A DNA stretch of 64,000 bases from an uncultured Mediterranea sp. (lineage in GTDB: Bacteria > Bacteroidota > Bacteroidia > Bacteroidales > Bacteroidaceae). Positions 49,995 through 59,272 of the stretch are shown here, piece after piece. Below the pieces are notes generated by a model. That model was not told the DNA's origin. It was given only the letters and a program-made list of their open reading frames with translations, and searched no databases. The DNA lies in assembly GCF_902493215.1 (NCBI RefSeq), contig NZ_CABUOL010000002.1:1-64000 (forward strand), in the 5' to 3' direction. A program made the translations under genes and the position numbers. Position 1 is the stretch's first letter. Every line of letters begins with the position of its first letter.

Positions 49995-51107
49995 ATGGAT
50001 GGTTGTTTGCGTGGTAGTGGGTCTTCTTCTGAAGGTGGATGGAATGAAATGCTCTGTTTGGCGTGGTCTCGCCGCCGTTTTCTGTTGAAGGCAGGTGGTG
50101 TGGGGCTGCTAGTTGGTGCAGTAATTGCTTTCAGTCTGCCTAAGGAATACGAGTCTCGCGTTTTTACGGCCCCAGAGAGCACGTCTCTTTCATTGGATGA
50201 AGGGGCGATAGATGAAGCTGCAGGGGCACTGGTTGGAGGCAGCAAGATTCAGGATGCCATTTATCCCAGCCTGTATCCCGATATCGTCCGGTCGCCAGGA
50301 TTCTTGCTTGGGCTTTTCGATGTTCCGGTCAGTCCTTCATTTTGTTCTCCGGACAGTACGTTGTCGTTGTCTGATTATCTGGCCAATCATCAGCGTATCC
50401 CTTGGTGGAGTGCAGTCAGTAGCGCTTTGGGGAGCGGCATAGGTTTTTTGTCTGCTCTGGTGGGCGGAGAGGAGGAGTCAGAAGAGGTGGTTCGGCTTGC
50501 TTCGGATTCGCTTGGAGGCCGAGACTTTCGTTATGTCTACCGACTGACCAAAAGGGAGGCGGCCGTGGCAGGTGCTATCAGTGGACGTATACGTTTGGAG
50601 GTGGATAAGGAGCGGCGCACGGTGGCTGTCGTGGTTCGCATGCAAGATCCCGTTGTGGCCTGTGTCGTAGCCGATAGTGTGCGGAGTCGCTTACAGGCTT
50701 TTGTAACTGATTACCGTATCCGGAAAGAAATGGATAATCTGTTACAGGCAGAAAAGTTGTATGATCGGGCGAGGGAAAATTATTATCATGCTCAAGAGGA
50801 ATATGCTTGTGAGGCTGACCGCAATCAGGATATGGTGAGGAAGATGAACCAACGGAATCTGATTAACTTGCAAATTAAGAAAGCGCAGGCCTATAAGGAG
50901 TATGCGGATATGGCGTTACAGGTGCAGGCCGCCAGGACGCGGGTACAGAAAGTACGTCCAGTATTTGCGGTCATCCAGCCCGCCACAGTGCCGCTACATC
51001 CCGTTTCGCCTTCGAAGATGAAGTGGATGGTGGGCGGCTTCCTGCTGTTTGTCGTAGCGGGCTTGGGCTGGATTTGGCTGAAGGCAAAGGGGGCGCTCAG
51101 TCGATGA
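49995..51107 (+). CDS. Wzz-like (chain-length determinant fold) inner-membrane protein
   Basis: 370 residues from ATG 49995; an in-frame GTG at 49917 is possible. An N-terminal helix (GGVGLLVGAVIAF), a periplasmic alpha/beta region, a coiled coil (about 250-330, ENYYHAQEEYACEADRNQDMV) and a C-terminal helix (WMVGGFLLFVVAGLGWIWL). Before the last helix VIQPATVPLHPVSPSK is the typical Wzz motif. No kinase domain. In this locus it may scaffold export or surface attachment rather than O-antigen length. Its 3' end overlaps the PqqD-like gene by 11 bases. Confidence 0.75.
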   Translation: MDGCLRGSGSSSEGGWNEMLCLAWSRRRFLLKAGGVGLLVGAVIAFSLPKEYESRVFTAPESTSLSLDEGAIDEAAGALVGGSKIQDAIYPSLYPDIVRSPGFLLGLFDVPVSPSFCSPDSTLSLSDYLANHQRIPWWSAVSSALGSGIGFLSALVGGEEESEEVVRLASDSLGGRDFRYVYRLTKREAAVAGAISGRIRLEVDKERRTVAVVVRMQDPVVACVVADSVRSRLQAFVTDYRIRKEMDNLLQAEKLYDRARENYYHAQEEYACEADRNQDMVRKMNQRNLINLQIKKAQAYKEYADMALQVQAARTRVQKVRPVFAVIQPATVPLHPVSPSKMKWMVGGFLLFVVAGLGWIWLKAKGALSR

Positions 51108-51363
51108 TGCCGCATCCGGAAAGAGCTTCCATCCACTTCCGAGTATCCGCTTCAGCTTGTTCTTGGGTAATTCCGAAGCGGTCGGTCAGTATGCTGGAGG
51201 CCTGTTCCAATGTGAAGTCTTTCCCTTTTAGCTCGTTCCAGAGGAGAACAGCCGTGTCGTTCAGGGAGATGACCTGGGTCATGTCGTCGTGGGTTTTTCC
51301 TTGTTTGACAATCAGATGCTCGCCGGCAATCTGTCTCAGTTTGTATGCATCCTTGATTTTCAT
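51097..51363 (-). CDS. PqqD-family peptide-binding protein
   Basis: 88 residues from ATG 51363; a frame start 117 bases upstream would run through the divergent promoter. MTQVISLNDTAVLLWNELKGKDFTLEQASSILTDRFGI is the winged-helix core of PqqD (RRE) proteins, which grip precursor leaders for tailoring enzymes. No radical SAM partner is in the window. It is divergent from the nucleotidyltransferase gene, 56 bases apart. Confidence 0.82.
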   Translation of the reverse strand: MKIKDAYKLRQIAGEHLIVKQGKTHDDMTQVISLNDTAVLLWNELKGKDFTLEQASSILTDRFGITQEQAEADTRKWMEALSGCGIID

Positions 51364-51419
51364 AATGTATTGTTTTTTTAGATTAATGAATGAGGTACAA
51401 ATGTATTGAATATTGAAGT

Positions 51420-52535
51420 ATGAACCAAATGAAAGAACAGTTTTTTGAACTCTTGAAAAGCGGTTTGTGGGGAACTCCATGTAACCTCGCCCTTTTTGAC
51501 GGGCAAACCGATTGGGAAACCATATATAGGCAGGCCGTGCAGCAGGCGGTTACGGGTCTCGTATTCGATGGGATGCAGACCCTGCCCAAGGATAAACGGC
51601 CTCCGCGTATGCTCTATCTGAAGTGGTGCGGCGCATTGGACCGTATTGAAGAAGCCAACCGGAAATTGAATATGGCATTGGGAGAAATCTATGCGATGTA
51701 CCGTTCCTATGGTGTAGAGCCGGTTCTGCTGAAGGGACAGGGCATTGCTCAATGTTACCGAAACCCTTTGCGTCGTCAGTGTGGCGACATCGACTTGTAT
51801 GTAGGACCAGCTTTTTATGAGACTGCCAACCGCATCTTGCGGAAAGAGAGGGTGACGGAAATGGAGGAAAACTACAAGCATGCTTCCTTCTGGTGGAAGG
51901 GGATGGAAGTGGAGAATCACCGAATGCTGGTCAGTTTTGCCGATCCGCGATCTGTTTTGGCGTTGAAGTGCGAGGTGGCTTGTATGGAACCCCTTCCTTA
52001 TCCGACCTTGCCGATTGGAGAGGCACTGGTTAGCGTGTTGCCTTCTGCTTTCAACGCGGCCTATCTGCTGGCCCATCTACTCATTCATTTTCTGGATGCG
52101 GGTATCGGCTTGCGGCATGTGTGTGACTGGGCCTGCCAACTTCGCTCCCTGTCCGGGCCGGAAGAGCGTGCCGAAGCCGCCCGCCTGCTGAAGGCGTTTG
52201 GTCTGGAAAAAACGGCCCGGCTGTTCGGCCTTATACTGGTGGAGCAGTTGGGACTTCCTCCCGACTGCCTTCCCATCCCTCCCCGTGAAAGTGACCGGAA
52301 AGGAGCGGAACGCGTCTTTGATGCCGTCTGGTCAGGCGGGAACTTCGGAAGGCATGCTCCGGAACGCCGGGAACGTCCCCAGGGGTATTGGAGGGGAAAG
52401 TGGTATACGTTTACCGGTTCCGTCGGTCGTTGTGTCAGGTGGGGTTATATAGCTCCGCGTGAAGCCTTCTTCCATCCGTGGCTGATGATTGGCTACACTT
52501 TTCGGTTGCAGTGGAAGCGGTTGCTCGACCGTTAG
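51420..52535 (+). CDS. Nucleotidyltransferase-fold protein
   Basis: 371 residues. The motif LLKGQGIAQCYRNPLRRQCGDIDLYVG carries the DxD metal pair D123/D125 of the large uncharacterised nucleotidyltransferase family seen beside HprK-like kinases and PqqD-like proteins. The C-terminal half is helical (LLIHFLDAGIGLRHVCDWACQL). Possible role: nucleotidylation of a peptide or phosphopeptide, by analogy to lasso-peptide clusters; unproven. Overlaps the convergent GT2 gene by 4 bases. Confidence 0.78.
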   Translation: MNQMKEQFFELLKSGLWGTPCNLALFDGQTDWETIYRQAVQQAVTGLVFDGMQTLPKDKRPPRMLYLKWCGALDRIEEANRKLNMALGEIYAMYRSYGVEPVLLKGQGIAQCYRNPLRRQCGDIDLYVGPAFYETANRILRKERVTEMEENYKHASFWWKGMEVENHRMLVSFADPRSVLALKCEVACMEPLPYPTLPIGEALVSVLPSAFNAAYLLAHLLIHFLDAGIGLRHVCDWACQLRSLSGPEERAEAARLLKAFGLEKTARLFGLILVEQLGLPPDCLPIPPRESDRKGAERVFDAVWSGGNFGRHAPERRERPQGYWRGKWYTFTGSVGRCVRWGYIAPREAFFHPWLMIGYTFRLQWKRLLDR

Positions 52536-53500
52536 TGCAGGGAAGGAAAAGTTTCTTCGCTGTATCCCAGTTTCTTTTCATTATATTCCGAGGCGATATA
52601 GGTTGGTCGTCCCTTGGTCTCCTTGAAGATGCGTCCGATGTATTCGCCGATTACTCCCAAAGAGAACAGTTGGATGCCGCCCAGAAACAGGATGGTGACG
52701 ATTAGGGTGGGGAAGCCTGTTGTCTGGTCTCCGAAGATTAATGTCTTTATCAGAAAATAGATGGCATAGATAAAACTGGAGATAGAGCACAAGATGCCGC
52801 ATACGGTAGCTATGCGCAGCGGGGCTGTCGAAGAGGAGGTGATTCCTTCGATTGCCAGATTCAGCAATTTCAGGAAACTCCATGAAGATTGGCCGGCCAC
52901 GCGGTCGCCCCTGTCAAATTCGATGCCTTTCTTTCGATAGCCTATCCAGCAGAAGAGGCCTTTTGTATAGCGTTCGTGTTCGCGCAGGCGGCGGAGGGTC
53001 AGTACGCACCGCCTGTCCAGCAGACGGAAATCACCTACATTGGGCAGAATGTCGATGCGGCTCATCTTTTGCAGCAGTTTATAGAAAGTAAGCGACAATT
53101 TGCTTCTCATCCAGCTTTCTTCTCCGCGGCTGCGTCGTTTGGCATAGATGTCATCGTAACCTTCTTCCCAGTAGGCCAGCATTTGGTCTACCAGTTCGGG
53201 CGGATCTTGCAGGTCGGCGTCCATGATGACGCAACAGTCCCCCGTGGTAAAATCGAATCCGGCCAGCATAGCTATCTCTTTACCGAAGTTACGCGAAAGA
53301 TTGACATAGTTGACTTGGGGATTCTTTTGCCTTAAAGAACGGATAGCATCCAATGTGTGGTCACTGCTTCCGTCGTTGACAAACAGAATCTCCCATTCAT
53401 AGTTTCCGTTTCGTCCGATTAGTTCGGTGAGGCGTTGGTAAAGAGTCGGAAGATTTTCTTCTTCGTTATATACAGGAATCAATAAAGTTACTTTTTTCAT
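52532..53500 (-). CDS. GT2 polyprenyl-phosphate glycosyltransferase (GtrB/DPM1-like)
   Basis: 322 residues. The N-terminal GT-A domain has LIPVYNEEENLPTLYQRL and MDADLQDPPELVDQML (DxD), and two C-terminal membrane helices follow (about 230-300). It should transfer a sugar to undecaprenyl phosphate on the cytoplasmic side. The preceding GtrA gene and the ArnT-like gene supply flipping and final transfer in the classical three-part system. Confidence 0.9.
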   Translation of the reverse strand: MKKVTLLIPVYNEEENLPTLYQRLTELIGRNGNYEWEILFVNDGSSDHTLDAIRSLRQKNPQVNYVNLSRNFGKEIAMLAGFDFTTGDCCVIMDADLQDPPELVDQMLAYWEEGYDDIYAKRRSRGEESWMRSKLSLTFYKLLQKMSRIDILPNVGDFRLLDRRCVLTLRRLREHERYTKGLFCWIGYRKKGIEFDRGDRVAGQSSWSFLKLLNLAIEGITSSSTAPLRIATVCGILCSISSFIYAIYFLIKTLIFGDQTTGFPTLIVTILFLGGIQLFSLGVIGEYIGRIFKETKGRPTYIASEYNEKKLGYSEETFPSLH

Positions 53501-53545
53501 GGGCTTTCAGTAAAATCCAGAACAAATATAGTTCTTTTTCGGATA

Positions 53546-53938
53546 TCAGGGGTTACTTGGCGCTTTTTTCCTTTTGAATACGAATTTTACCATCAGGAAG
53601 TTTATGGGAATGGCGATGGCAAAGACCGGTATAGGAGCCAATGGCTTGGACACTCCCACATAAAGGAACAAGTTCAGTAATCCCATGTGAAGCAGGTAGT
53701 TGCACAGATGAGCTCCACCGAATCCGAATGCTTTCCCCCATGAGGGACGGGTGTGGAAGGTAAAATAGGCCGTGAGGTAAAAGTTGGCGATGAAACTGAT
53801 GAGGTAGCCGGTTGTATAGGCTATGTTTACTTCAATGAGGAATTGCAACAGATAATAGAGTCCGTAGTGTATAGCCGTGGCCACGATGCCTACGATGACG
53901 AAACGGATGAATGCAGGCTGTTGGTTGATTTGTTTCAT
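53546..53938 (-). CDS. GtrA-family membrane protein
   Basis: 130 residues with four membrane helices (FVIVGIVATAIHYGLYYLLQ; AYTTGYLISFIANFYL; NYLLHMGLLNLFLYVG; VFAIAIPINFLMVKF). GtrA proteins are thought to flip polyprenyl-phosphate sugars. 45 bases upstream of the GT2 gene on the same strand. A TAACTTTG -7 element lies at 53958-53965 on the minus strand. Confidence 0.9.
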   Translation of the reverse strand: MKQINQQPAFIRFVIVGIVATAIHYGLYYLLQFLIEVNIAYTTGYLISFIANFYLTAYFTFHTRPSWGKAFGFGGAHLCNYLLHMGLLNLFLYVGVSKPLAPIPVFAIAIPINFLMVKFVFKRKKAPSNP

Positions 53939-54024
53939 CTTTTTTTGATTTGTGTGGCAAAGTTAGGCATTGTTGGAGAATAATTTGTACTTTTGCGCCG
54001 AAACTAATTAAAAAAGATTCGGAT

Positions 54025-55752
54025 ATGTCGGACAATAATACGAAGAAAGCGTTCTGGTTCATCGCATTGCTGAGTGTGCTGGTCATTGTTCCTTTTTTGG
54101 GGGAAAGCATTTTCTATTCCAAGGGTGAGCCTCGTGAGGCCATTGTCGGATATGCTATATTGGAGAGTGGCAATTGGATATTGCCCGTAAATTATGGTGT
54201 TGACATAGCCTATAAACCGCCTTTCCTTTATTGGATGATAGCTGCCTTCTCGGCTATCGCAGGTGGAGTCAGTGAGTTTACTTCCCGTCTTCCGTCTGCG
54301 GTCATGTTTCTGGCCTTGCAGCTGGTCTTCTTTGCTTTTGTAGGCCGTAGGAAGGATGTGAAGACAGCTTTTCTGGCTTCTGTTTTGCTTTTGACTTCTT
54401 TCGAGGTTCATCGGGCAGCTGTGGCCTGTCGTTTGGATATGGTACAGGTTTCGTTCATTGTAATGTCATTGTGTCTGCTCTTCCGTTGGGACGAGCAGGG
54501 ATGCCGCAGGGTGCCATGGGTTGCAGTCGTGCTGATGGCTTGTGCATCGTTGACCAAGGGGCCGGTAGGTACCATTTTCCCTTGTTTGGTTACGGGAGTC
54601 TATCAGCTGGTGCGGGGACGTTCGTTCGGCAAGGCTTTTTTCTCGTTGGCAGGTATCGGACTTCTCTCGTTGGTTCCGCTTGCCGTATGGTTCTGGGCGG
54701 CCTGGAAACAGGGCGGACAGCCTTTTGTTGATCTGATGTTGGAAGAGAATACCGGTCGTTTTTTCCATAAGATGTCTTATGAATCGCATGAGAATCCTAT
54801 CTGGTATAATTTCCTGACCATTATCTGGGGCTGGATACCCTGGACATTGGTGCTGTTGGTTTCACTTTTCGGCTTGAAGTGGAAGGGCATGCGGATTTTG
54901 CCTGCGGGAAACACATTGGGCATGCGTCTCAAAAAGGCCTGGCAGACATTCCGTAGTCAGTCTCCGTTGCAACTTTTCACGTGGCTGACAATTCTGATTA
55001 TCTTTATATTTTATTGCATTCCCAAGAGCAAGCGCAGTGTATACCTGTTGCCCATCTATCCGTTCATGGCATTGCTCATTGCAGAATATCTGTTGGCTCA
55101 AGTACGTCGTGGGGCGCAGGTCTTCAAGGTGTGTGCTGTCATCTTTGCTTCCTTGGGTTTGCTGCTTACGGTCGTTTTTGCTGCTGTACGCGCCGACTTG
55201 ATCCCCGAAAGTGTATGGGGGACAGGGCGGCATGCTGCCGAGAACATTGCTTTCATGCATGCCTTGCGCGATGTGTCTTTGTCTATTCCCCAATGGTTGT
55301 TGGTAGCCTTGCCTGTGATTGCGGCATTGTGTGCCTTACGGCTGGTTGCAAAGCGTGCCGGTGCTTATGCACTGCTTTATGCCGTGGCCGGTTGTATGCT
55401 TTGTCTGTTCGTGTCGCTCGATGGGGTCTACCAGCCTACCGTGCTGGCCGTGAAGTCGGACAAACAGCTGGCTGAAAGGTTGGAGACAATAGTGCCCCAA
55501 GGATATATCTATTCGCATACGCATATCAACTTTTATGGGGTAAACTATTATTTGGGCGACCGTATGCGTCATCTTGTACGGGCTATACCTGAGGTGCCCG
55601 AAGGATACCTGCTTGTGTCGGAGTCCAAGAAGGAAGAAGCTCTCGACTTGCTGGAAGAAAACCAGTATCGGGCGGAAGAAGTCTTCTATACCGACAAACG
55701 GAGTTGTGACACCCGTACGAAGGTCATTCTTTATCATTTCAGTAAGAAATAG
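54025..55752 (+). CDS. ArnT-like GT39/GT83 glycosyltransferase
   Basis: 575 residues from ATG 54025; an upstream in-frame ATG lies before the -7 element TACTTTTG (53988-53995). About 12 membrane helices. The first periplasmic loop has KGEPREAIVGYAILESGNWILPVNYGVDIAYKPPFLYW, the catalytic Asp/Glu loop of ArnT/PMT-type transferases using polyprenyl-phosphate sugars. The acceptor (lipid A, glycan or protein) is not known. Divergent from gtrA-GT2. Confidence 0.88.
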   Translation: MSDNNTKKAFWFIALLSVLVIVPFLGESIFYSKGEPREAIVGYAILESGNWILPVNYGVDIAYKPPFLYWMIAAFSAIAGGVSEFTSRLPSAVMFLALQLVFFAFVGRRKDVKTAFLASVLLLTSFEVHRAAVACRLDMVQVSFIVMSLCLLFRWDEQGCRRVPWVAVVLMACASLTKGPVGTIFPCLVTGVYQLVRGRSFGKAFFSLAGIGLLSLVPLAVWFWAAWKQGGQPFVDLMLEENTGRFFHKMSYESHENPIWYNFLTIIWGWIPWTLVLLVSLFGLKWKGMRILPAGNTLGMRLKKAWQTFRSQSPLQLFTWLTILIIFIFYCIPKSKRSVYLLPIYPFMALLIAEYLLAQVRRGAQVFKVCAVIFASLGLLLTVVFAAVRADLIPESVWGTGRHAAENIAFMHALRDVSLSIPQWLLVALPVIAALCALRLVAKRAGAYALLYAVAGCMLCLFVSLDGVYQPTVLAVKSDKQLAERLETIVPQGYIYSHTHINFYGVNYYLGDRMRHLVRAIPEVPEGYLLVSESKKEEALDLLEENQYRAEEVFYTDKRSCDTRTKVILYHFSKK

Positions 55753-55757
55753 TTATT

Positions 55758-56294
55758 ATGAATCCGATTGAAATCATCGACAAATATTATCAGGAGGGTA
55801 CCGAACTGCGTCACATCCTGCTTACCCACAGCCGTTCGGTGGCCGACAAGGCCGTGCAGATAGCCGACCGTCATCCCGAGTTGCAGGCCGACCGCACCTT
55901 TCTGTACGAGGCAGCCATGCTTCACGACATCGGTATTTTTCTGACCGATGCCGACGGTATCTTTTGTTTTGGCGACAAGCCCTACATCTGTCATGGGTAT
56001 CTGGGGGCCGATCTGATGCGGGCCGAAGGCTATCCGCGTCATGCTCTGGTATGCGAGCGTCATACAGGGGCCGGACTTTCGCTGGAGCAGATTGTGGCGC
56101 AAGGCTTGCCGGTACCTCATCGCGAAATGCTTCCCGTCAGTATCGAGGAGCAGATTGTCTGCTTTGCCGACAAGTTCTTTTCCAAGACCAAGCTCGACAA
56201 GGAAAAAAGCGTGGAGAAAGCCCGTAAAAGCCTTGAACGTTACGGCGAAGCGGGGCTGAAGCGGTTCGACCATTGGTGCGAACTCTTCTTGTAG
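55758..56294 (+). CDS. HD-domain phosphohydrolase-like protein
   Basis: 178 residues, starting 5 bases after the ArnT-like stop. HD motifs: ILLTHSRSVADKAV (first His) and LYEAAMLHDIGIF (HD pair), then RHALVCERHTGAG and CFADKFFSK. The family hydrolyses phosphoesters such as nucleotides. Substrate unknown; co-transcription with a membrane glycosyltransferase may be incidental. Confidence 0.85.
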   Translation: MNPIEIIDKYYQEGTELRHILLTHSRSVADKAVQIADRHPELQADRTFLYEAAMLHDIGIFLTDADGIFCFGDKPYICHGYLGADLMRAEGYPRHALVCERHTGAGLSLEQIVAQGLPVPHREMLPVSIEEQIVCFADKFFSKTKLDKEKSVEKARKSLERYGEAGLKRFDHWCELFL

Positions 56295-56341
56295 CAATCT
56301 AATTTTCTTTAAAAAGCACGTGCTAATCCGTGTATTTTACG

Positions 56342-56349
56342 TACTTTTG
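56342..56349 (+). promoter_or_regulatory. lptD-like promoter -7 element
   Basis: TACTTTTG fits TAnnTTTG and lies 36 bases before the TTG start. The -33 region is weak (CGTG). Confidence 0.4.
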
Positions 56350-56385
56350 CCGCACCAAGCGAATTTTTGTTTGTTGATTTGACCA

Positions 56386-59106
56386 TTGAAACCAAAAAAC
56401 ATCATATCATTCCTATTGCTGTTTCTCTTGCTGATCATTTCTGCTGAAGCCGAATCTCAGCGTCGAGGGAGGAGAGTGACGTTCCCCAGAGCCCAGCGGG
56501 ATTCGTTGCAGGCGGGAGACACGTTGCCGAACGACTCCATCGCTGCCGATTCTGTACCGGCTCAGAAGAAGAGCGCGCTCGACGCCCCTGTTGTGTATGA
56601 GGCGACGGACTCCATTGTGTTCACGCAGAACGGGTATGCCCATCTGTATGGAAACGGCAAGGTGACCTATCCGCAGGCCGAGTTGACGGCTGCGGTCATC
56701 ACCATGAATATGGATAGCAGTACGGTCTATGCCCATGGTGTGGAGGATTCACTGGGCGTGATGACGGGTACGCCTGTCTTCAAGGACGGCGAAACTCCCT
56801 ATGAGACCAATTCCATCCGCTACAACTTCAAGAGCAAGCGGGGTATCATCAGCAACGTGGTGAGCCAGCAGGGTGAAGGATATGTGACGGGAAACAATGC
56901 CAAAAAGGGTGCAGGCGATGAGATGTACCTGAAGGACGGCAAATATACCACCTGCGACAATCACGAGCATCCCCACTTCTACATGCAGATGACCTATGCC
57001 AAGGTGCGCCCCAAGAAAAATGTGGTGACCGGTCCGGCCTATCTGGTGGTCGAGGATGTACCTCTGCCGCTGGCGGTGCCTTTCTTTTTCTTCCCGTTCT
57101 CCAGCAGCTATTCGTCGGGATTCCTGATGCCTACCTATATGGACGACTCCAGCCGAGGATTCGGTCTGACCGATGGTGGTTATTATTTTGCCATCAGTGA
57201 CCAGATGGACCTGAAAGTGCGCGGCGACATCTTTACAAAAGGTTCGTGGGCGCTGAATGCCGAGACCAATTACGTGAAGCGTTACCGTTACTCCGGACTT
57301 TTGCAGGCCAGCTATCAGGTGACGAAGACGGGCGACAAGGGATTGCCCGACTATTCTGTGTCCAAGGACTTCAAGATTGTGTGGAACCACCGTCAGGACG
57401 CCAAAGCCAATCCAAATTCTACTTTCTCGGCCAGCGTGAACTTCTCGACCAGCAGCTATGAGATGTCCAACATCGGTAACCTCTACAACTCGCAGGCCAT
57501 GACGCAGAACACCAAGACTTCGAGTGTCAGCTATACCCGTAGCTTCCCCGACCAGAAGCTGACCATTTCGGCTACGTCGAACATTGCGCAGACCATGAAG
57601 GACTCCTCCATCTCGGTTACCTTGCCCGACCTGACCATTTCGCTGAGTAACATTTACCCCTTCAAGCGGAAGAAGGCTGTGGGCAACGAACGTTGGTACG
57701 AGAAGATTTCCGTGCGCTACACAGGACACATGAAGAATAGTATCAAGACCAAAGACAATCTGCTCTTCAAGTCCAATCTGATAAAAGACTGGGAGAACGG
57801 TATGCAGCACGAAGTGCCTGTCAGTGCCACCTTCACACTCTTCAAATACTTCAACCTGACGCCTTCGGTGAGCTACACCGAGCGCTGGTATACCCGCAAG
57901 ATTACGAAGGGATGGGACGAGGCTGCCAACAAGGAAGTCAATACCGATACCATTTATGGTTTCCACCGTGTGTACAACTACAACGCCAGCCTTGGGCTGA
58001 ATACGAAAATCTACGGTATGTACAAGCCTATCCTTTTCCCGAAGAAGCAGATCCAGATACGCCACGTCATCACGCCGTCCATCAGCCTCAGTGCTGCTCC
58101 CGACTTCACCACTTCCCACTTCGGCTATTATGATACCTATTATCGTCCGAACGGCGACGGTACGCAGGACACGGTGAAGTATTCCTACTACGCCAACCAG
58201 ATGTTCGGTGTGCCCAGTGGAGGCAAGCAGGGCAACATCACGTTCAGCATCTCCAACAACCTGGAGATGAAGTACAAGGACAAGAACGACTCCATCCGCA
58301 AGGTCAGCCTGATTGATGAATTGGGTGCCAAGCTTTCCTACAACATGGCTGCCGCTACGAAGCCTTGGAGTGACCTGACGTTGAACGCGCGTCTGAAGTT
58401 CCCCGGCAATTATACGTTCAGTATGAGCTCGACGTTCAAAACCTACGGTTACAAGTTCGACGAGCGCGGCAACGTGGTGGACAACGACCGCACGGAGTGG
58501 TCGTACGGTCGCTTCGGTATCTTCCAGGGCTACAGCTCCTCGTTCAGCTACACCTTCAACAACGATACCTGGAAGAAGTGGATGGCTTTCTTCCGCGGCG
58601 AAAAGTTGGATGAAGGCAAGGACGGCAACAATACCGAGGCGGATGAGGATGCCGGAGATGAAGAAAACACGGAGGGCGTACCAGGCAAGCGCAAGAAAGA
58701 GAAGGCGGCTGTAGACAGTGACGGCTATCAGGCCTTCAAGATGCCGTGGTCCATCAATGTGAACTATGGTTTCGGCATTACGGAAGACCGTAGCGCGGAA
58801 ATCAACAAGAAGAAGATGCGCTATCCCTACAAATATACGCAGAACCTCAGCATCAACGGCAATATCAAGATTTCCAACAAGTGGGCCATCAGCTTCAATT
58901 CGGGTTACGATTTCGATGCGAAGGAGATTGTACAGACGGCCTTCAACATTACGCGCGACCTGCACTGCTTCAGCATGTCGGCCAGTCTTTCGCCCTTCGG
59001 CCGCTGGAAATACTATAACTTCACTATCCGTGCCAATGCCAGCATCCTGCAGGACTTGAAGTGGGAACAGCGCAGCCAGACGCAGAGCAATATCCAGTGG
59101 TATTGA
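56386..59106 (+). CDS. lptD: LptD/OstA-like LPS assembly protein
   Basis: 906 residues. It begins at a TTG (56386), which opens a good signal peptide (ISFLLLFLLLIISAEA); no ATG is in that position. Residues about 60-220 form the OstA-like beta-jellyroll (SIVFTQNGYAHLYGNGKVTY, NSIRYNFKSKRG). From about 230 the pattern is an outer-membrane beta-barrel with alternating strands and the LptD-like segment VPFFFFPFSSSYSSGFLMPTY. It should insert LPS into the outer leaflet. A charged insert (about 745-785) lies in one extracellular loop. Confidence 0.85.
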   Translation: MKPKNIISFLLLFLLLIISAEAESQRRGRRVTFPRAQRDSLQAGDTLPNDSIAADSVPAQKKSALDAPVVYEATDSIVFTQNGYAHLYGNGKVTYPQAELTAAVITMNMDSSTVYAHGVEDSLGVMTGTPVFKDGETPYETNSIRYNFKSKRGIISNVVSQQGEGYVTGNNAKKGAGDEMYLKDGKYTTCDNHEHPHFYMQMTYAKVRPKKNVVTGPAYLVVEDVPLPLAVPFFFFPFSSSYSSGFLMPTYMDDSSRGFGLTDGGYYFAISDQMDLKVRGDIFTKGSWALNAETNYVKRYRYSGLLQASYQVTKTGDKGLPDYSVSKDFKIVWNHRQDAKANPNSTFSASVNFSTSSYEMSNIGNLYNSQAMTQNTKTSSVSYTRSFPDQKLTISATSNIAQTMKDSSISVTLPDLTISLSNIYPFKRKKAVGNERWYEKISVRYTGHMKNSIKTKDNLLFKSNLIKDWENGMQHEVPVSATFTLFKYFNLTPSVSYTERWYTRKITKGWDEAANKEVNTDTIYGFHRVYNYNASLGLNTKIYGMYKPILFPKKQIQIRHVITPSISLSAAPDFTTSHFGYYDTYYRPNGDGTQDTVKYSYYANQMFGVPSGGKQGNITFSISNNLEMKYKDKNDSIRKVSLIDELGAKLSYNMAAATKPWSDLTLNARLKFPGNYTFSMSSTFKTYGYKFDERGNVVDNDRTEWSYGRFGIFQGYSSSFSYTFNNDTWKKWMAFFRGEKLDEGKDGNNTEADEDAGDEENTEGVPGKRKKEKAAVDSDGYQAFKMPWSINVNYGFGITEDRSAEINKKKMRYPYKYTQNLSINGNIKISNKWAISFNSGYDFDAKEIVQTAFNITRDLHCFSMSASLSPFGRWKYYNFTIRANASILQDLKWEQRSQTQSNIQWY

Positions 59107-59272
59107 TTCCTGCGGATTTGGCAAATGGATGTTTGTTTTCGGTTTGTGGTTGACAAATTTCTCATCAATACGTCTTTCTGCTTACATGCGCTGTTTTTAG
59201 AAGTCGCGAAATAGAAGCTCCCTGAGGGTTTCATACCCGCTTCCCCTGCATTTCATACCTTGTTTTCCGGTA

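Noticed and set aside
56749..59124. Long open frame on the minus strand (791 codons)
   Set aside because: Opposite lptD, whose plus-strand product has clear domains; the antisense translation has none.
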